DNA of 64,000 nt from Agelaius tricolor (taxonomy: Eukaryota > Chordata > Aves > Passeriformes > Icteridae). The position numbers and the translations under genes were made by a program. Under the pieces are notes generated by a model. That model saw only the letters and a list, made by a program, of their open reading frames with translations. It was not told where the DNA came from and made no database searches. The first letter of the stretch is position 1, and each line of letters opens with the position of its first letter. The DNA is taken from the NCBI GenBank assembly GCA_023055355.1, contig JALJCS010000034.1, positions 2,494,001 through 2,558,000 of the forward strand, written 5' to 3'. Below are positions 41,760-54,235 of this stretch, piece by piece.

Positions 41760-44700
41760 CAACCACAACAACTTAACAGAGTGAAATCAGCTGTGACTGC
41801 TGCTGGATAAAGAGATGGAGAACTCAGGACAAATTTGTAGTGAGACTGCCAGGTTTGCAGGTGAAATCAGCAAGCTTGGGGAGGGCCCCTAAACCCAGGG
41901 TAAGTAGTAGATAAAATCCAAGGCCTGACGAGGCCAGGACTGCTAACTCATCCCAAATAACATTTCAGCCTTCCATCCAGCTCATGTTTTGACAATCAAA
42001 GTGAGATTTACAAGTAAATTAAAAAATCCAGAGGAAGGTATTTCACAGAATTTGGATTATATCAGCCCAGATTACTTCAAAGAAAGAATATTTTCTCAAA
42101 AGTGCAAAAAATAACATTCACCATTCATCAATAATAACAGTAAAATATTAGTGTAATACAAGGTATTTAATAAGCCAAGCAAAACTGGCCCTTCCTAAAA
42201 ATTTCCCATCAGTCAGAGCATTTGACATACAGGAAGAGTTATGAAAATATAAGTTAGGGAGAGACATGCAGCTAACTGTGTTAGCTACACAGTGTTTAAG
42301 CCATTTCTCCAAGTGTTTGAGCATGCAGCCTCATCACAAGTTTTGAAGAAACTTCAGTGTTGGGAGTAACTGTCCTCCTTCTGATTTCTCTCAGTAAATG
42401 ATCTTACCTCCTCATGTAAACCTGTTACATAAATTCAAAAAGTATTGCTTCCATATTTCTCTGCAGAAGTCATATACTAAAATATATATTCATAGCAAGC
42501 TTAATAATTCAGCATACCTATCAATCCCACTACTTGGCCTCCAAAATGCACAGAGAATTTAGGCCTATTCAAACCATTACTTGACCTGCAGGCTCTCTCA
42601 CAGCCTCCACTCATGACAGGCAGCCAGCAGTACTGGCCTCTGCAGGCTGACTTCAATGCTCCAGGCAGGTCTTCCACTCCTGTGGCTTTTTGGGGGTGTT
42701 GGGTTGGGTTTTTTTCCTTCTTACAGTACAGTAGACTTCCAGGCACTAAGCAGAGTATTAATCTTGCATTTTTGGTTCACAAAACCTTCACCTAATGTGA
42801 AATCTTTCAGTCAGATCAGAAGATAAGGAGACTATAGATGATAAAGGAGGATATGTAAGAGGCATTTGGATACACCTGCTCAAACAGATATACCTTAGGC
42901 TGAGGAAGACAGAATTCTTTGATCAAAAAAAACTAAGGCAGCCTCAGGGATAAGTCTCTGCAGAGAAAGAGAAATCCAAGCAAAAGAAGGATCAGCTGCA
43001 CTCACAAGGTTTGGGGAGCCAGTGGTGAACAGGAACTTGAAGCTTCAGTTAGTCCAAGAAAGCCAGTAAAAGAAAAGATGTATTTTCAGGAAAGATTTAA
43101 TCTTATCTTGAGTGCTGTAGAAACTGTCAGAAAGCAGAAGGGGGGAAAAAAAAGGCAAAAATAGGGCTCTGAAGTAGTAACACTGCCACATGCTGCCACT
43201 AATGCCATCAGGGCTGTAAAAATCTCACAGGACTAATTACTGCTCATATTAACCTTGTGACTTGTATCCTAATTTTGGTGGAATTATCAATTTGTGTGAA
43301 GTAAACAGCATTCAGTCCTGCACGGATAGATACAGTTACTTACATAAACCCCGTTCAATATACAGGTTCATAGAACAAAAAATCTGAGATACTGCAGGGC
43401 TTTAAAGCCAGCTCAAATGTAATCAAGTAAAATAAAAACAATATTGAAAATAAGCAAGTGACTAGAAAACTGCCTTTTTAAAGACTGCTATCGCATTTGC
43501 AAATACTTATCCAAAGAGAAGTTTCATTAGTAACTAATTATTTACATACTTTTTCTCTGATACAGAACAAGAAAGAGACATTCTCCCCATTATTCTTGCT
43601 ATGTAGGCATCATTTACATACAGAGAGTGCCGGTAAGCCAATAAAAACTAAAAATATTCTCATCTTTGAGATTGAAAGTCAGATTTAAATGGCATACGTA
43701 CGGCCTGATTTTAGTCTACCTATTTAACACATCATTAATGAGTAAATAAACAAGTAAATTTCTTCTGGCAAAGAAGATAAATGAAAACATAATTAGGCAT
43801 CAGATGAAAACACAGCTCCACAAAGACTTGATCCTATTATTTCTATTTTGGATAAGGTTCCGGGTTAGTTTTGGGGACCAAGATGGGACTCCCAAGCTCT
43901 GCCATCCACGCTTCAAATTCTCTGTGTCATTTCAGAAAAAGAAAACAGAGCTCTACTCGACTGTAGATCAGAAATTGAACATCATCCCCCACCCCCACCT
44001 TTTCTGGCTGATACAATTTCAAGTTACAACTCTGCTCAATTTCATTCTCTGTGATACCTTTCTTGTGGTTTCCATTACATCTCGGCAGACGCTGCTCCTT
44101 GCAAATGGGGATCCTACAGCCCAATCACTCCATCAAATTAACCCTTAGCGTCACCCACAGAAGCCGCTACCCTCACCCGCATATCCCCAACTTTCGAACG
44201 CGACACAAAACCTTTGCAGACGAGATCCTCCCGAGCCCCGACACCGCCTCAGAAGGGCCCCATCAGATCGCAGCTGCACGGGGGGGCCGGCGCCGCGGCC
44301 AAGGCGCCATCCAAGCTCCCAGCGGGCAACGCCGCCGCCGCCGTCGGGACAAACGAGGGGAGATCCCCGGCACGTCCTAGCTAGAGGCTGCCCTGGCGGT
44401 TCGGGTCTCTCCTCGCTCCCGGTGATGCCCGGAGGACGGGGGAGTGGGGTGGGCCGGGCAGGGCTCTCTGGGGCAGCTGGGGCCACCTTCCCTTCCCTCA
44501 GCGCCGGCCCTGAGGGGGCAGGAGAGCGGCAGCCGCCCTGGGCGCACTCCAGCCCGGATCAGCCCTCACGCAGCGGCTCCCGGCAAACGCGCCTCCTTCC
44601 GCCGCCACGGCTGCGCGCCCGGTGGGCTGTGACCTTAAGAAACTTGGTAAGGGAATAAAAGGGAGGGACTTTGCCGGATCCGATTCTCGGCTTCTAATCG

Positions 44701-44790
44701 CTCCTGACGCGCCGGTGCCCGAGGGGAAAACAAGGAAACACAACCCCGGCTAGCAGCAAGAGCCCCCGCGCCCCTCGCAAGCGGCGGTAC

Positions 44791-44846
44791 CTGTCCGGCA
44801 GCGGGGCGGCCAGCGCGGCACTTTGCCTCTGTGGGTGCGGGAGGCA
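44791..44846 (-). other. Predicted untranslated first exon of an unnamed gene
   Basis: Start is inferred from the spacing of 26-31 nt below the TATA box at 44,866-44,875. The end is set by CCGGACAG|GTACCGCC, a good donor at 44,791. The exon is about 55 nt and has no ATG, so translation would begin in a later exon. The gene must extend to lower coordinates. The size and identity of the gene are unknown. Agreement between TATA box, initiator-like CCAGTGCC and donor supports the model, but there is no transcript evidence. Confidence 0.5.
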
Positions 44847-44865
44847 CTGGGTGGCGGGCGAGCGG

Positions 44866-44875
44866 CTATTTATAG
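44866..44875 (-). promoter_or_regulatory. TATA box that also matches the MEF2 site
   Basis: Read on the minus strand the site is CTATAAATAG. It contains TATAAATA and fits the MEF2 consensus YTAWWWWTAR on both strands. Its position, about 75 nt before the predicted donor and inside the CpG island, fits a core promoter. An ETS-type GGAA core lies in GAGAGGAAATGAGG at about 44,908 (plus strand). Confidence 0.65.
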
Positions 44876-45177
44876 TCCGGAGCCTCCAACAGCGCGGCGG
44901 ACGGCGAGAGGAAATGAGGAGCTGCGCGCCTGGGCAGCCGGAGCCGAGCCCGCCCGCCGCTCCGCTCTCCGCCCTGCTCCCCGCCGTGAGGGAGAGGTGC
45001 GGCTGCCTCCGGGCACGGGCGCTCCGGCCCCCAGCGCCACCTTCGGGAGTGCCCTCCTCACCGCAAGCCGGCGGCGGCCCCGCAGGTAGCGAGGCGAGCC
45101 GCCAGCCTCCGCTCCGGGAGCCCTGCGGCCAGCAGGCAGCGCGGCGCGGCTCGGCTCAGCCGCGCAGAGGTGACCCG

Positions 45178-45206
45178 CTGCTGCTGCTGTGCTGCTGCTG
45201 CTGCTG
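45178..45206. repeat. (CTG)n/(CAG)n trinucleotide run
   Basis: Four CTG units, an interrupting TG, then five CTG units lie inside the CpG island upstream of the predicted minus-strand start site. In frames it reads as Leu, Cys or Ala/Ser runs, but none of these frames is supported as coding. Confidence 0.9.
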
Positions 45207-45719
45207 GAGGAGGCGAGAGCGACGCTGGGGTGTGGGAGGGAGACGCCGGCGCTTGCCATTCACCTCCTGCCGCCCAGAGGGAGCCCGGCCGCCGCGGCCG
45301 CCTCTGCCGATGGCCGGGGGCTGGGAGGCGGCGGCGGGAGCTCGCCCGGCCCGAGGGGACGGGCGGAGCGGGCGAGGGGCGCTCCCGAGGAGGCCGGCGC
45401 CAGCTCGACCCGGGATGGGGAGCTCCGCATCGGCACCTCCCGGGGCACTGCGGCTCAGGGGAAGGCAGCAGGAGTGGTGGGAAACGCCGCTCCCTTCCCT
45501 GTCCCGGAGCTGGAAACCCCATCTCCCTAGAAGGAAAGCAAGCGGTTTCTCGGAGCCGCCGGGCGATCTGCCTCCCAGCTTCAAAACTTCGCGGGGTGGG
45601 CGATAAGGGATGCCTGGTTGTGTCAGGGAGGAAGGTGGGAGCGCTACACCTCGCCTCCGGCCGGTGCTGCCGCTCCAGAAAACACTAGTGGCATCCACAC
45701 ACCCGGCCTTGGATTCACG

Positions 45720-48700
45720 GCATCTGAAAACTCCGTTTGTCTATATGGCAACAGAGGAATTAAGACAAATAACTTGTAACTTTTCTCACTTGGTAATAAT
45801 CTTTTTTTAATCCATTTTTTTTCTACTTCTTTTGTAGTTAGATACATTCTGGTATTTGAAGCGTCAATCAATCCTTTTGAGACTACTTCTGCATTATTGC
45901 AGGACACCGTCTGGGATTTGAGCAGCATAACTCACTCCTACACCATCATTCTCCAAGCAACTGAAGTTATACAGATTAGATAGCTACATTAGCCTACTCC
46001 CTATCATTTGTTTCAGGGTTAGATTTACTGTTTCCTGTATTGTAATAACTGCAGTCATCTACAAAGTACCAGCACAAAGCCTTACAGTGACCCATGCAAA
46101 GCAAGACTGATTCAGCTTCAAGAGCTTGAAGTCATTACAGAGATACAGAGATATAAAGCTGGGGGCAGAGACACAGAGATGGGAACTAAACAAACAGCAT
46201 TATAAGCTACACAAAATTAAAAGGAAAATCCTGAGAAGGCACAAGAGATACTTGACCTTATCCAAACACCTAAACAAAGTAATACAGAAAAAAATCTAAC
46301 TTGATGGAACTACCCACTCACATAATGCATACTCATGCATAAATGTTTGCAGAATAAGGATCATATTGAACAAATCCTTGTAATGAAGCTAAACTACCTT
46401 TTCAATTCAGAGATTAGTCTTCAAACATCTCTCATGAACAATATTAGGCTTCTCACAACAGCAGCTTCATCACAATCTTCCTTGTTAAACTTTTAATGTT
46501 CCATAGTGTAACACATGGCAGGAAAGATCCTGCTGTCATAGAAATTGGAAGCAGTAGACTCAGGCTGCCACCAATGACAATCCAGAGGGTGAACAGGGAA
46601 CTTGAACAACTTGGCTATGTGCAATTCAATTGCATAGGTTGTTCCTTTCTCTGTGCTCCCTTAAGAGCCAAATACTATGGGAGTTTAGTCTGTGGTTGCT
46701 TTTCAAATGAAAGCAATGCCCAACTCCTATGTAAGTTCAGAATGGAGTATTGAGTCTGTAAAAGAGGTGTTCTGTTAGATTTGGCGGGAAATGCAATGAC
46801 AGCCCCTGCTTTCTTCTTTCAGTAATAAACTTGATTTTGTATAGCACTGAACAGTTGTCAAAAGAGCAGTTATCAAAAAATATTGTCTTGAATAACACTT
46901 TTTCTTGGGGCAAGACTTTGTTGTATAACCAGTCATACTGCAGACCACAGGAAAGAAAAAGGCTAATTTTGAGATTAGTCTTATGTTAAGACTCAAGATG
47001 TTACTGGAAAACGGGTGTTCAGAAATCTGCCCCAAGTCAGAATGGAAAAAAAATACATTAGATAATCAGAGTTTCATCCAGCTCCAAAATGTTTTATAAT
47101 GGATATATAGTCTAAAGCTCTCTTTTGTCATATAGTCAAAACTTTCAGAGCTTGAAAATACACTTAAACATTAAAAATGGTATCTAATGCTCAAAAATAC
47201 TACCCTCAAAATTATTTTCAATGTGTTGCTATGCTCCCTACCTCTGAAAATCACATTTCCTAAAGTGCCTAGATATGGATTTAGGGTGTCTAACTGCATC
47301 CACTCAGGCTTGAAAATTTTAGCCTACCTCTACCTGTGCTTCATAATAAATGTATCAAAAAGCTGCAGACAAGCTATAAAAGTATTCTCAAAAAAGCAAC
47401 ACAGACCTCAGCCATTAGAAAACAGGACACCAATCTAAGAAAGTACTTGACTGCATAAATCAGCTCATTCTGGTAAGTGGAAAGTAACATCTGAAGCCCA
47501 GCTTTTAACAGATATCTGTAGTAGGCAGAGAAAAATTAATATGAACCACCTCCATATTATGGCAGATATTATTGATATCTTTCCACTGTTCCCAATATTT
47601 TCCAAATCAATGTGCTTAATGCTCTGAAGTCGCCCTGTCTTCTATCTCCCCTACTCCTACATGTGACATCCTATATTGCACCTTATAAATATGAAATTGT
47701 TATCAGGAGTCTCTAACTTAGTGGAAAAGGGTAAGGAGAAGAAAAGAAGAAATTAAATCATGACAGACTTAAGACTTCCTGAGGGGACAGTGAGTGGAGC
47801 TATCGGAGAACATCCCTGCTCTGCTATGCAGATCCAATCTAACCAGATGTAATCTGGCTAGCAAGGTTTGCTATACCCAGGCCAAGGCCTGGGATCAAAG
47901 ACAAGAATAAATCACTGAAGAACTTCAGGGTGAAGAAAAGAAGCAGGCCTATCAGCAGGTAGAGTAGAACTTCTCTACTGGAGAAGCTCTAACTAGCAAT
48001 CAACCTCTCTCAGTGCACAGGGGGAAATAACAAGGTTGAGAGGAATTTACTAAATCTTCAAGGAAAGGCAAAAGTCTCAGTAAGAAGAAATGCAAATATT
48101 TATTGTTGTAGGTCTTTGGGCAGAGTACATTTTGATGGATAGAAAGGGTTTGTTTTCAAGAAGCTCTCTTTGTGTTATCTTCAATTGGCATTCAGTCTAA
48201 CAGTTTACCAAGGGAAAGGACTGAATGTACACCAAATGCAATTGGGGCTGTCATGCTAACCTTGTTAGGAAGCAGGGCTGTGTCAGGCAGAGAAGTTAAA
48301 TTTAGGCTCAGAATCAGAGGGACTGAAGAGGATCTAAAGCATACTGTATTCCCAAGCAATGAAATATCTTTGAAGGCAGAGTTAGGGTAGAAATGGAAGG
48401 CTGCTCACTCTCTGGACAGTTGATATGAATAACTGCATGGGATAATTGCATTGCTTTTTCATACTACCCACAGTACAGCAAATATTGTTGAATTTTCACC
48501 AGCTTTTTAACTGCAAAAAACTAGGGAATCAAAAATTAAATCCTAATGAAAGCATAAACCTTTCTTCCATCAGTGCAGGATCACTTCCACCCCTTAACAT
48601 CATCTCTTGCTGGAACCAACAACCCTGCCTGAAACCAAAGGATGCTTCTGATACTGAAAATAAACCTAAAGCACTAAATGAAAATCAGCGAAAACCACAT

Positions 48701-50600
48701 CCTAGCAGAACTGAAGTTGACTGGTAGGGCTTCCTGCAAAACAGTGTCACTCTAGATTACTGCACAAAACTGAAATGCTTGCACTGTCAGGCTCTCAACA
48801 GAATTGGTGACCGTAAACTTCAGTTTAGCTCTCTGTGCCTCACACCTTACTTATGCTGAGGGTGGACATGTGCCAAAAAGCTACCTTGATAACCTAAATA
48901 CTGCAATTTATACCAAACATACGTACTGCAATGCAGCTACAGAATCACTGCAGAAGAAGCAAGAAGACGACCTAGGTTCTGCAGGGGAAATGCAAACCAT
49001 GACTTACTGAACAAATCAAAGCCTCAGCTTTGCAGGTGATTCTGTACCAGTGGCTCCACTGAGGCCTCTGCAGGCCAGCGTCAACATCAAACCACTTGGA
49101 AGATCAACACCCACCAGAGGAAGAGCTGTGTAACTAGTAACACCGAGGTGAAAATGAAACTGAGAAAAACACCTTACTACCAAATACAGAAGAAAGCACT
49201 GTCAAAGGAAAACACTTACTCAGTTGTCTGAAATTATCACATACTTTTCATCAAAATACCTGGAGGAAAGCCAATACAGAACTGCTGGAGAAAGCACTGC
49301 AGAGAGAGTATCACACTGGGCACTAAATAAAAGAGTTGGTGTAGGGCAAATACTAAAAAATCCCAAACCAAAATGATGTCTTATGCTGCCTAGATTGTAC
49401 CTCCTGCAGAAAGGTAGATGAATTTGCTTCCTTTACCTTTTGGCAATATTTACCATGTTGGTTGTACAAGTAGGGAACGATTGAAACACAGTAACCCTAA
49501 TGTTTTTCTGTGCATTGGATAAAACATGCAACTATTTATCATCCATCTAAACAATAACTTCACTTCTTGCCCCACTGCCAGGAAAAAGGCAGTCACACAA
49601 ATCCCAAAGCTCTATTGCACTATTATTGTTCTTTTCTTCAATAGCATTTTCTCTCAGTTTCAACATTCGTTGCCATGCAAAGTTTTGCGTAAAACTAAGG
49701 GACAAGAAGCAAAGTTCCTAAGGACAGAAAATACGATTATATCACTAATATGAACTTGGAAATGTCACATTCATATGACACAAAATGCTAAACAGCATAA
49801 GCCTTCTCTATTGTTTGAACCATTAAATGGAGAGACTTTATTGCAGTAGCCTCCACACGCGACATCATCTCTTAGAGCTTGTATAACCACTGGGTCGTGT
49901 TCTCTGGCCACTTGGACAATAGTGCAGCTGTGTGCCTAGGCCAGATCTGGATCAGATTTGCCAGGCAAGACAGACACGCGCAGATCTTGTAATAAATACT
50001 GTGGGGCTGCTGCTTAAAAAAAACCCTTCCAAAACAAAAATAAAAACCAACCAACCAACCCTGAGGTGGAGTTTTAATTTCATTTTCTGCTCCCTTTGCA
50101 CTAGTATAAATGACTAGATAGCATGCAAGATTTAAGAGAGTCAAGAAAAATGGTTAAATTATTGGACCAGTTCCACTAGTACAAACTCTGTAGACCTCAG
50201 GGGTCTTTTACTGACCTATGCTTAGGGCAGAAGCCGTAGTTTTTATTAGGTCTGCCAGTACTGGACACCATTTTTCAGCCCCAATGCCCTGTTACTTGAT
50301 GTTGGACACTTAACCTCTGCCAAAAAATCACACTGTTTGATTTTATCTCACAAGGCAAAAACACTTCAATATCTTTGGGCAATACTTGTTTGGGACAAAA
50401 GGCAAAAGGGCAAGCCAGCTGATAGTTTACTGTCCAAAATAATAAAGTCATCAGACAGGCTGAAGTGGATGCTATACATGGTTCCCTTCTTGCTGACAAG
50501 ATTTCCCCAGCACTTTTTTCACATTTTCTATGTAGGCTCAATTTCAAGGAAGGGTTGTACATTGCCAGAACAGACCTGTTTTAAAGTATTTTGTTGCTCT
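45720..50600. other. AT-rich non-coding stretch
   Basis: No exon was accepted on either strand. Open frames such as 46,496-46,753 and 48,446-48,727 are short and featureless. Confidence 0.45.
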
Positions 50601-50602
50601 CC

Positions 50603-50760
50603 ACCACAGAAAAAAAAAAACCACCAAAAAAAAAAAAACAAAAAAACCAAAACCCAAAACCAAAAAAACAAACAAAAAAAAAACAAAAAAAAAAAACCAC
50701 AAAAAAACCAAACCAAACAAACCCAAAACAAAACAAACAAATAACCAAAAAAGCCCAAAA
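50603..50760. repeat. A/C-only low-complexity tract
   Basis: About 150 bases consist almost wholly of A and C, mixing AAAAC, CCAAA and AAACC units without a fixed period. A looser A/C-rich tail continues to about 50,835. Long open frames on both strands here (K/N/Q/P-rich on plus, F/G/V/L-rich on minus) are products of the composition. Confidence 0.9.
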
Positions 50761-52271
50761 CCCAAAACTCCCCCCCAAAAATCTAATAAAACAAAAACAC
50801 CTGTCAAGAACATTCCTTTAAAAAAAAAAACTCCTGCCCTCAAATCCCCAAATCCCACCCCATTCCTATAGCTTTGAATGCAATTTCATGGCACTTTTTA
50901 TTCCCCTACAACCACCCCCTTAAATTATAGTTCAGACTTCTACTGTCATTCTCAGAAGTTAGAACTGTAACTATTACCTACCTACAAAAAAAAACAGTAT
51001 TATTGATCTTGTCCCTTTATAATACTGCCAAAAATTCAAGAAAATCTGGCCTTGTGCTAAACTTAATCCCACATTCCCTTTGCCTCAGCATTCAGAGACA
51101 AAGCAGCCCTCTGGGACAGCAGAGCCTACAAAAACAGGTGTCCCTGCCAATGGCCAGCTGTTCCCAATTCTGTCGTTTTTCAAAGGGACAATTTTTCAGA
51201 AAGTAGCCAAGTTCACATTTGCATTGCTCTCCACTGGTGTAATTATTTAGATCATGTTATATTGAAACAAATTTCTCTCAAACCGTGACAGCTTTTTTTT
51301 TTCTTAATTCACATGGAGAAAATTAAAAGATTTGATGCAATAGAATATCAAGCCCTTAGAGCTGTCCAGTGCTTTTGTTGAAGTAGTTCACACAGTAATT
51401 CACACTCTCCTCTGAAACAGATTTTGGCTTCAATTGTGGCACCTGGTTGAAGACAAGCAACATCTAAAAACCTGAAATTGCACAAATGCCTGCCAGGTTG
51501 AAGTAGCAAGATGATAGGATACCTTTTCATTGGTAGCTTGATGAAATCATTATGAGAACTCCATTCCTATTTAATATATATCTGCCTTTACAGCTGCATA
51601 AGTACCCTTTTATGTATACCCTGTGAATTCACAGCAGGAGGAGTCCAAGAAGATCCCAAACTTGTCTGACGAAAAGTAAACACTTGAAAACTAAAGAACA
51701 TAATTTAAGCTGAAGCTTTAACAGATATTCTCTTCCATATAAATACAAAAATAACCTTTGGAAGTTACATTCTTTTCTGTTTACAGGCTATTCCCTCTTG
51801 CCCTGAACAGGGTCCAGGTATAGGAGAGGTGCAGTTGACAACTGAGGGAACACTTGTTCCTCAGCAAGTCTATTACTCTGCAGAGCAGCATTTTTTGCCT
51901 TCAACTTGGATCCTGACAAATTTTTCAGGGCATAGTTCATGTAAAAATATCCTGGAATATTAAGTTTCACAGTTCCTAGGTGGATTCCTGACATGGGTGC
52001 TAACAAAAACCTTAAAGCTGGGGGCAAACCTGGTGCCCTGTGCCATGACTCTCCAAACCTCTCACGCCCATGTAGAGCAACCACTGGGGAACTCCCTCAG
52101 AGAAACGAACATACAGCTTCTAGCAGGTGTTTTTCCTCTCACTCTATGTCATCCATACATCAAGAGGATGGCACAACACAAGCAGATGAACCATGTCAAA
52201 CATTGGCTGTAGAAACCAAGGACTCATGAGGCAATACTCAAGTCAGCAAGCAAGCACATTTGAGTAGCAGG

Positions 52272-52339
52272 TAGAGGGATGTTGCAGGTATTGCAGGATG
52301 CTGCATAGAGGGATGTTGCAGGTACTGCAGGATGCTGCA
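52272..52339. repeat. 34-bp tandem duplication
   Basis: The unit beginning TAGAGGGATGTTGCAGG is present twice in a row, with one difference (ATTGCAGG against ACTGCAGG). Confidence 0.9.
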
Positions 52340-54221
52340 CCCCAAGGGACAGCAAGGGGCTGGCTCACTGCTCCCTGTGGTACCAGGAGCAGCAGAAGCA
52401 GAGAGCTCTGCCTGCCTGCCACAGAGGTAAGATACCAGCACTCAGCTAATTAGCAGCATCTAACCTCTCCAAGGGAAAAACCCCTCTTGGCTCTTGCTGA
52501 GCTTCTACCAGGTTTCTGCTGTCACACTTGTCTTCTAATTTGAAAAAGAAAACTACGGTTCTGACACGCCTTGTTTGAAAATTGCTAGCCCCTGTTCTAA
52601 TCAGACAAAACTTTAAATCACAGCCACCTTGATTTCAGAAAAGTTTAGCTAGTAGGATAACTTTCTACCACCATTTGGTATTGCCTTATTAATGTAACTG
52701 TAATGTACAGCCCTACCTTGGACAATGATTCTCCTTCTGTTTCCTACACATTGGCAGACCACATGCAGACTCTCATCCCTGATCATTTTATACTGGCCAC
52801 AGCAGGACTTTAAAGAGGATATATTTTACTACACAGATGAGCAATCATTTTCAAATCCTTTGGCAGTATTTTCCTACCCACTGTGCTTCAATTCACAATT
52901 TGATGCCATTCAAAAATAGCAATCTCTGGTCTGTGTATGATATTGCAGCCTGTCTTAGGGTAAATGCTTAATCTGAAATCATCACCACTTAATGGTGTAT
53001 CTTTTTCCCTGTACTGCAATTTAAAAGAGTGATACAAAGAAAATTTTGGGGAGCTTAGTACATGCCTAGCTGATTATGTTGCTCACTTCTGATCTCCTGA
53101 TCTTTAATATATTTTGGATTTTGACCCTGTCTGTCCTGTAAAAATTTCTGTGTAACATGAATCAACCACCTAAGGCTAAGGATGTTCACTCCTAAAGTGG
53201 GCTCTCTGTTCTGCTGGCTGAGGTCTGCTTTATCCACTGTGTTTAAAAATATTTTCTGCCATTCACCGTAAAGCAAAAGAAACAAATGGAAATAATGCCT
53301 ATGTGGTGATTGATGGTGAGGACAGTGGGGTTAGTTTCATCTTTGTCACTGATCTTTTACTTAATCTTGAGAGTTTAACTTACATGAATCAGAACGACTT
53401 GTAAAATAGCTATAATACCCTTCACTGACATCACAAGGTAAGTTAAATTTGGGTCCTGGCTATAATTAGCCTTTCAACATTTGTGTGCCTTTCGGTGTAT
53501 AAAAAAAGATTTTTGTCCTATGTGCCTTATTTTGATCAAGGAAAATTAATTAAGTCTGGGTAAGTGTCAAGGGAAACTCTCCTTTGTGTACCATTGCACA
53601 ATTGATTACCTCAAAGATCCTGGGAGAATGTAGAATCATGTGACATTGCTGGCCCATAAAGGTTTAGGAAGGAACCATATTTCCTTTGAGTCTCCATCAG
53701 GCTACTGCCTGTCTCTCCATGTCTAGGACAGTCGGGCCTTTAATTGTGTGGTTAAGTTCAAATCCTCAACCAACAGACTCTAGACCAGAGTAAAATGTTA
53801 TTATTCATTTTAAGAGGAACACATTTAAGATAATTTAAGTCATGTTTAAGGTCATATGAGAAGTCAAGCCCATTTTTATCAGGGAATTAATATCTGTCAG
53901 TTGCTCTGGTTAGCAGAAGGTTGGTTTCCAGAGCTATTCCCTGCTCCTTCCTCACTTTTATCTAGGTCATCTTAATATATGCAAATATTCCACTGAATTT
54001 AATGTAGTTATTCTCATGTAGCTTTAGGACCTCTTTCTGCAGCTTGACAGTAAGAATATTTAGCTCTATGCTTTATGTATTTGTTTGCCAACATTCTAAT
54101 AATTTGCTACTACCACAAAAATCTAGGATTCTGTGTCCTGCAGCAGAATCACACAGAGAAGATAGCTATAATTGATAGAGCACATCTGGTTAGAAAGAAA
54201 CATTTTTTCTTCATCCTCCTC

Positions 54222-54235
54222 AAAAAAAAAAAAAA
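54222..54235. repeat. Poly(A) run
   Basis: About 14 consecutive A bases. No retroposed body could be assigned. Confidence 0.85.

Larger units (their letters stand above)
34090..44129. other. AT-rich non-coding stretch
   Basis: No gene was identified in 10 kb. A minus-strand frame at 36,674-36,964 is the most coding-like (see findings). A splice-framed 53-nt segment on the minus strand at 42,408-42,460 has a strong donor (GAGGAG|GTAAGA) and CTTCTGCAG in front, but has stops in every frame, so it could only be untranslated. A donor-like site near 35,566 has a weak acceptor. The stretch at about 34,280-34,500 resembles a conserved non-coding element in composition. Confidence 0.45.
44130..45715. 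promoter_or_regulatory. CpG island promoter
   Basis: Composition changes sharply from AT-rich to very GC-rich with dense CG dinucleotides, and returns to AT-rich at about 45,720. GC boxes (GGGCGG or CCGCCC) are frequent. The island holds a TATA box and donor-tipped first exon on the minus strand. Donor-like sites also occur on the plus strand at 44,645, 45,084 and 45,638, so rightward transcription cannot be ruled out. Many long open frames overlap here in all six frames, which is expected when stop codons are rare in GC-rich DNA. None resembles a known protein. Confidence 0.9.

Noticed and set aside
44823..45698. Several long overlapping open frames in the CpG island, up to 251 codons on plus and 180 on minus
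   Set aside because: Stop codons are rare in such GC-rich DNA, the frames overlap on both strands, and the translations are Arg/Pro/Gly/Ala-rich without any domain.
50337..50858. Lysine/asparagine-rich and phenylalanine/glycine-rich open frames
   Set aside because: They are products of the A/C-only tract and show no codon-like pattern.
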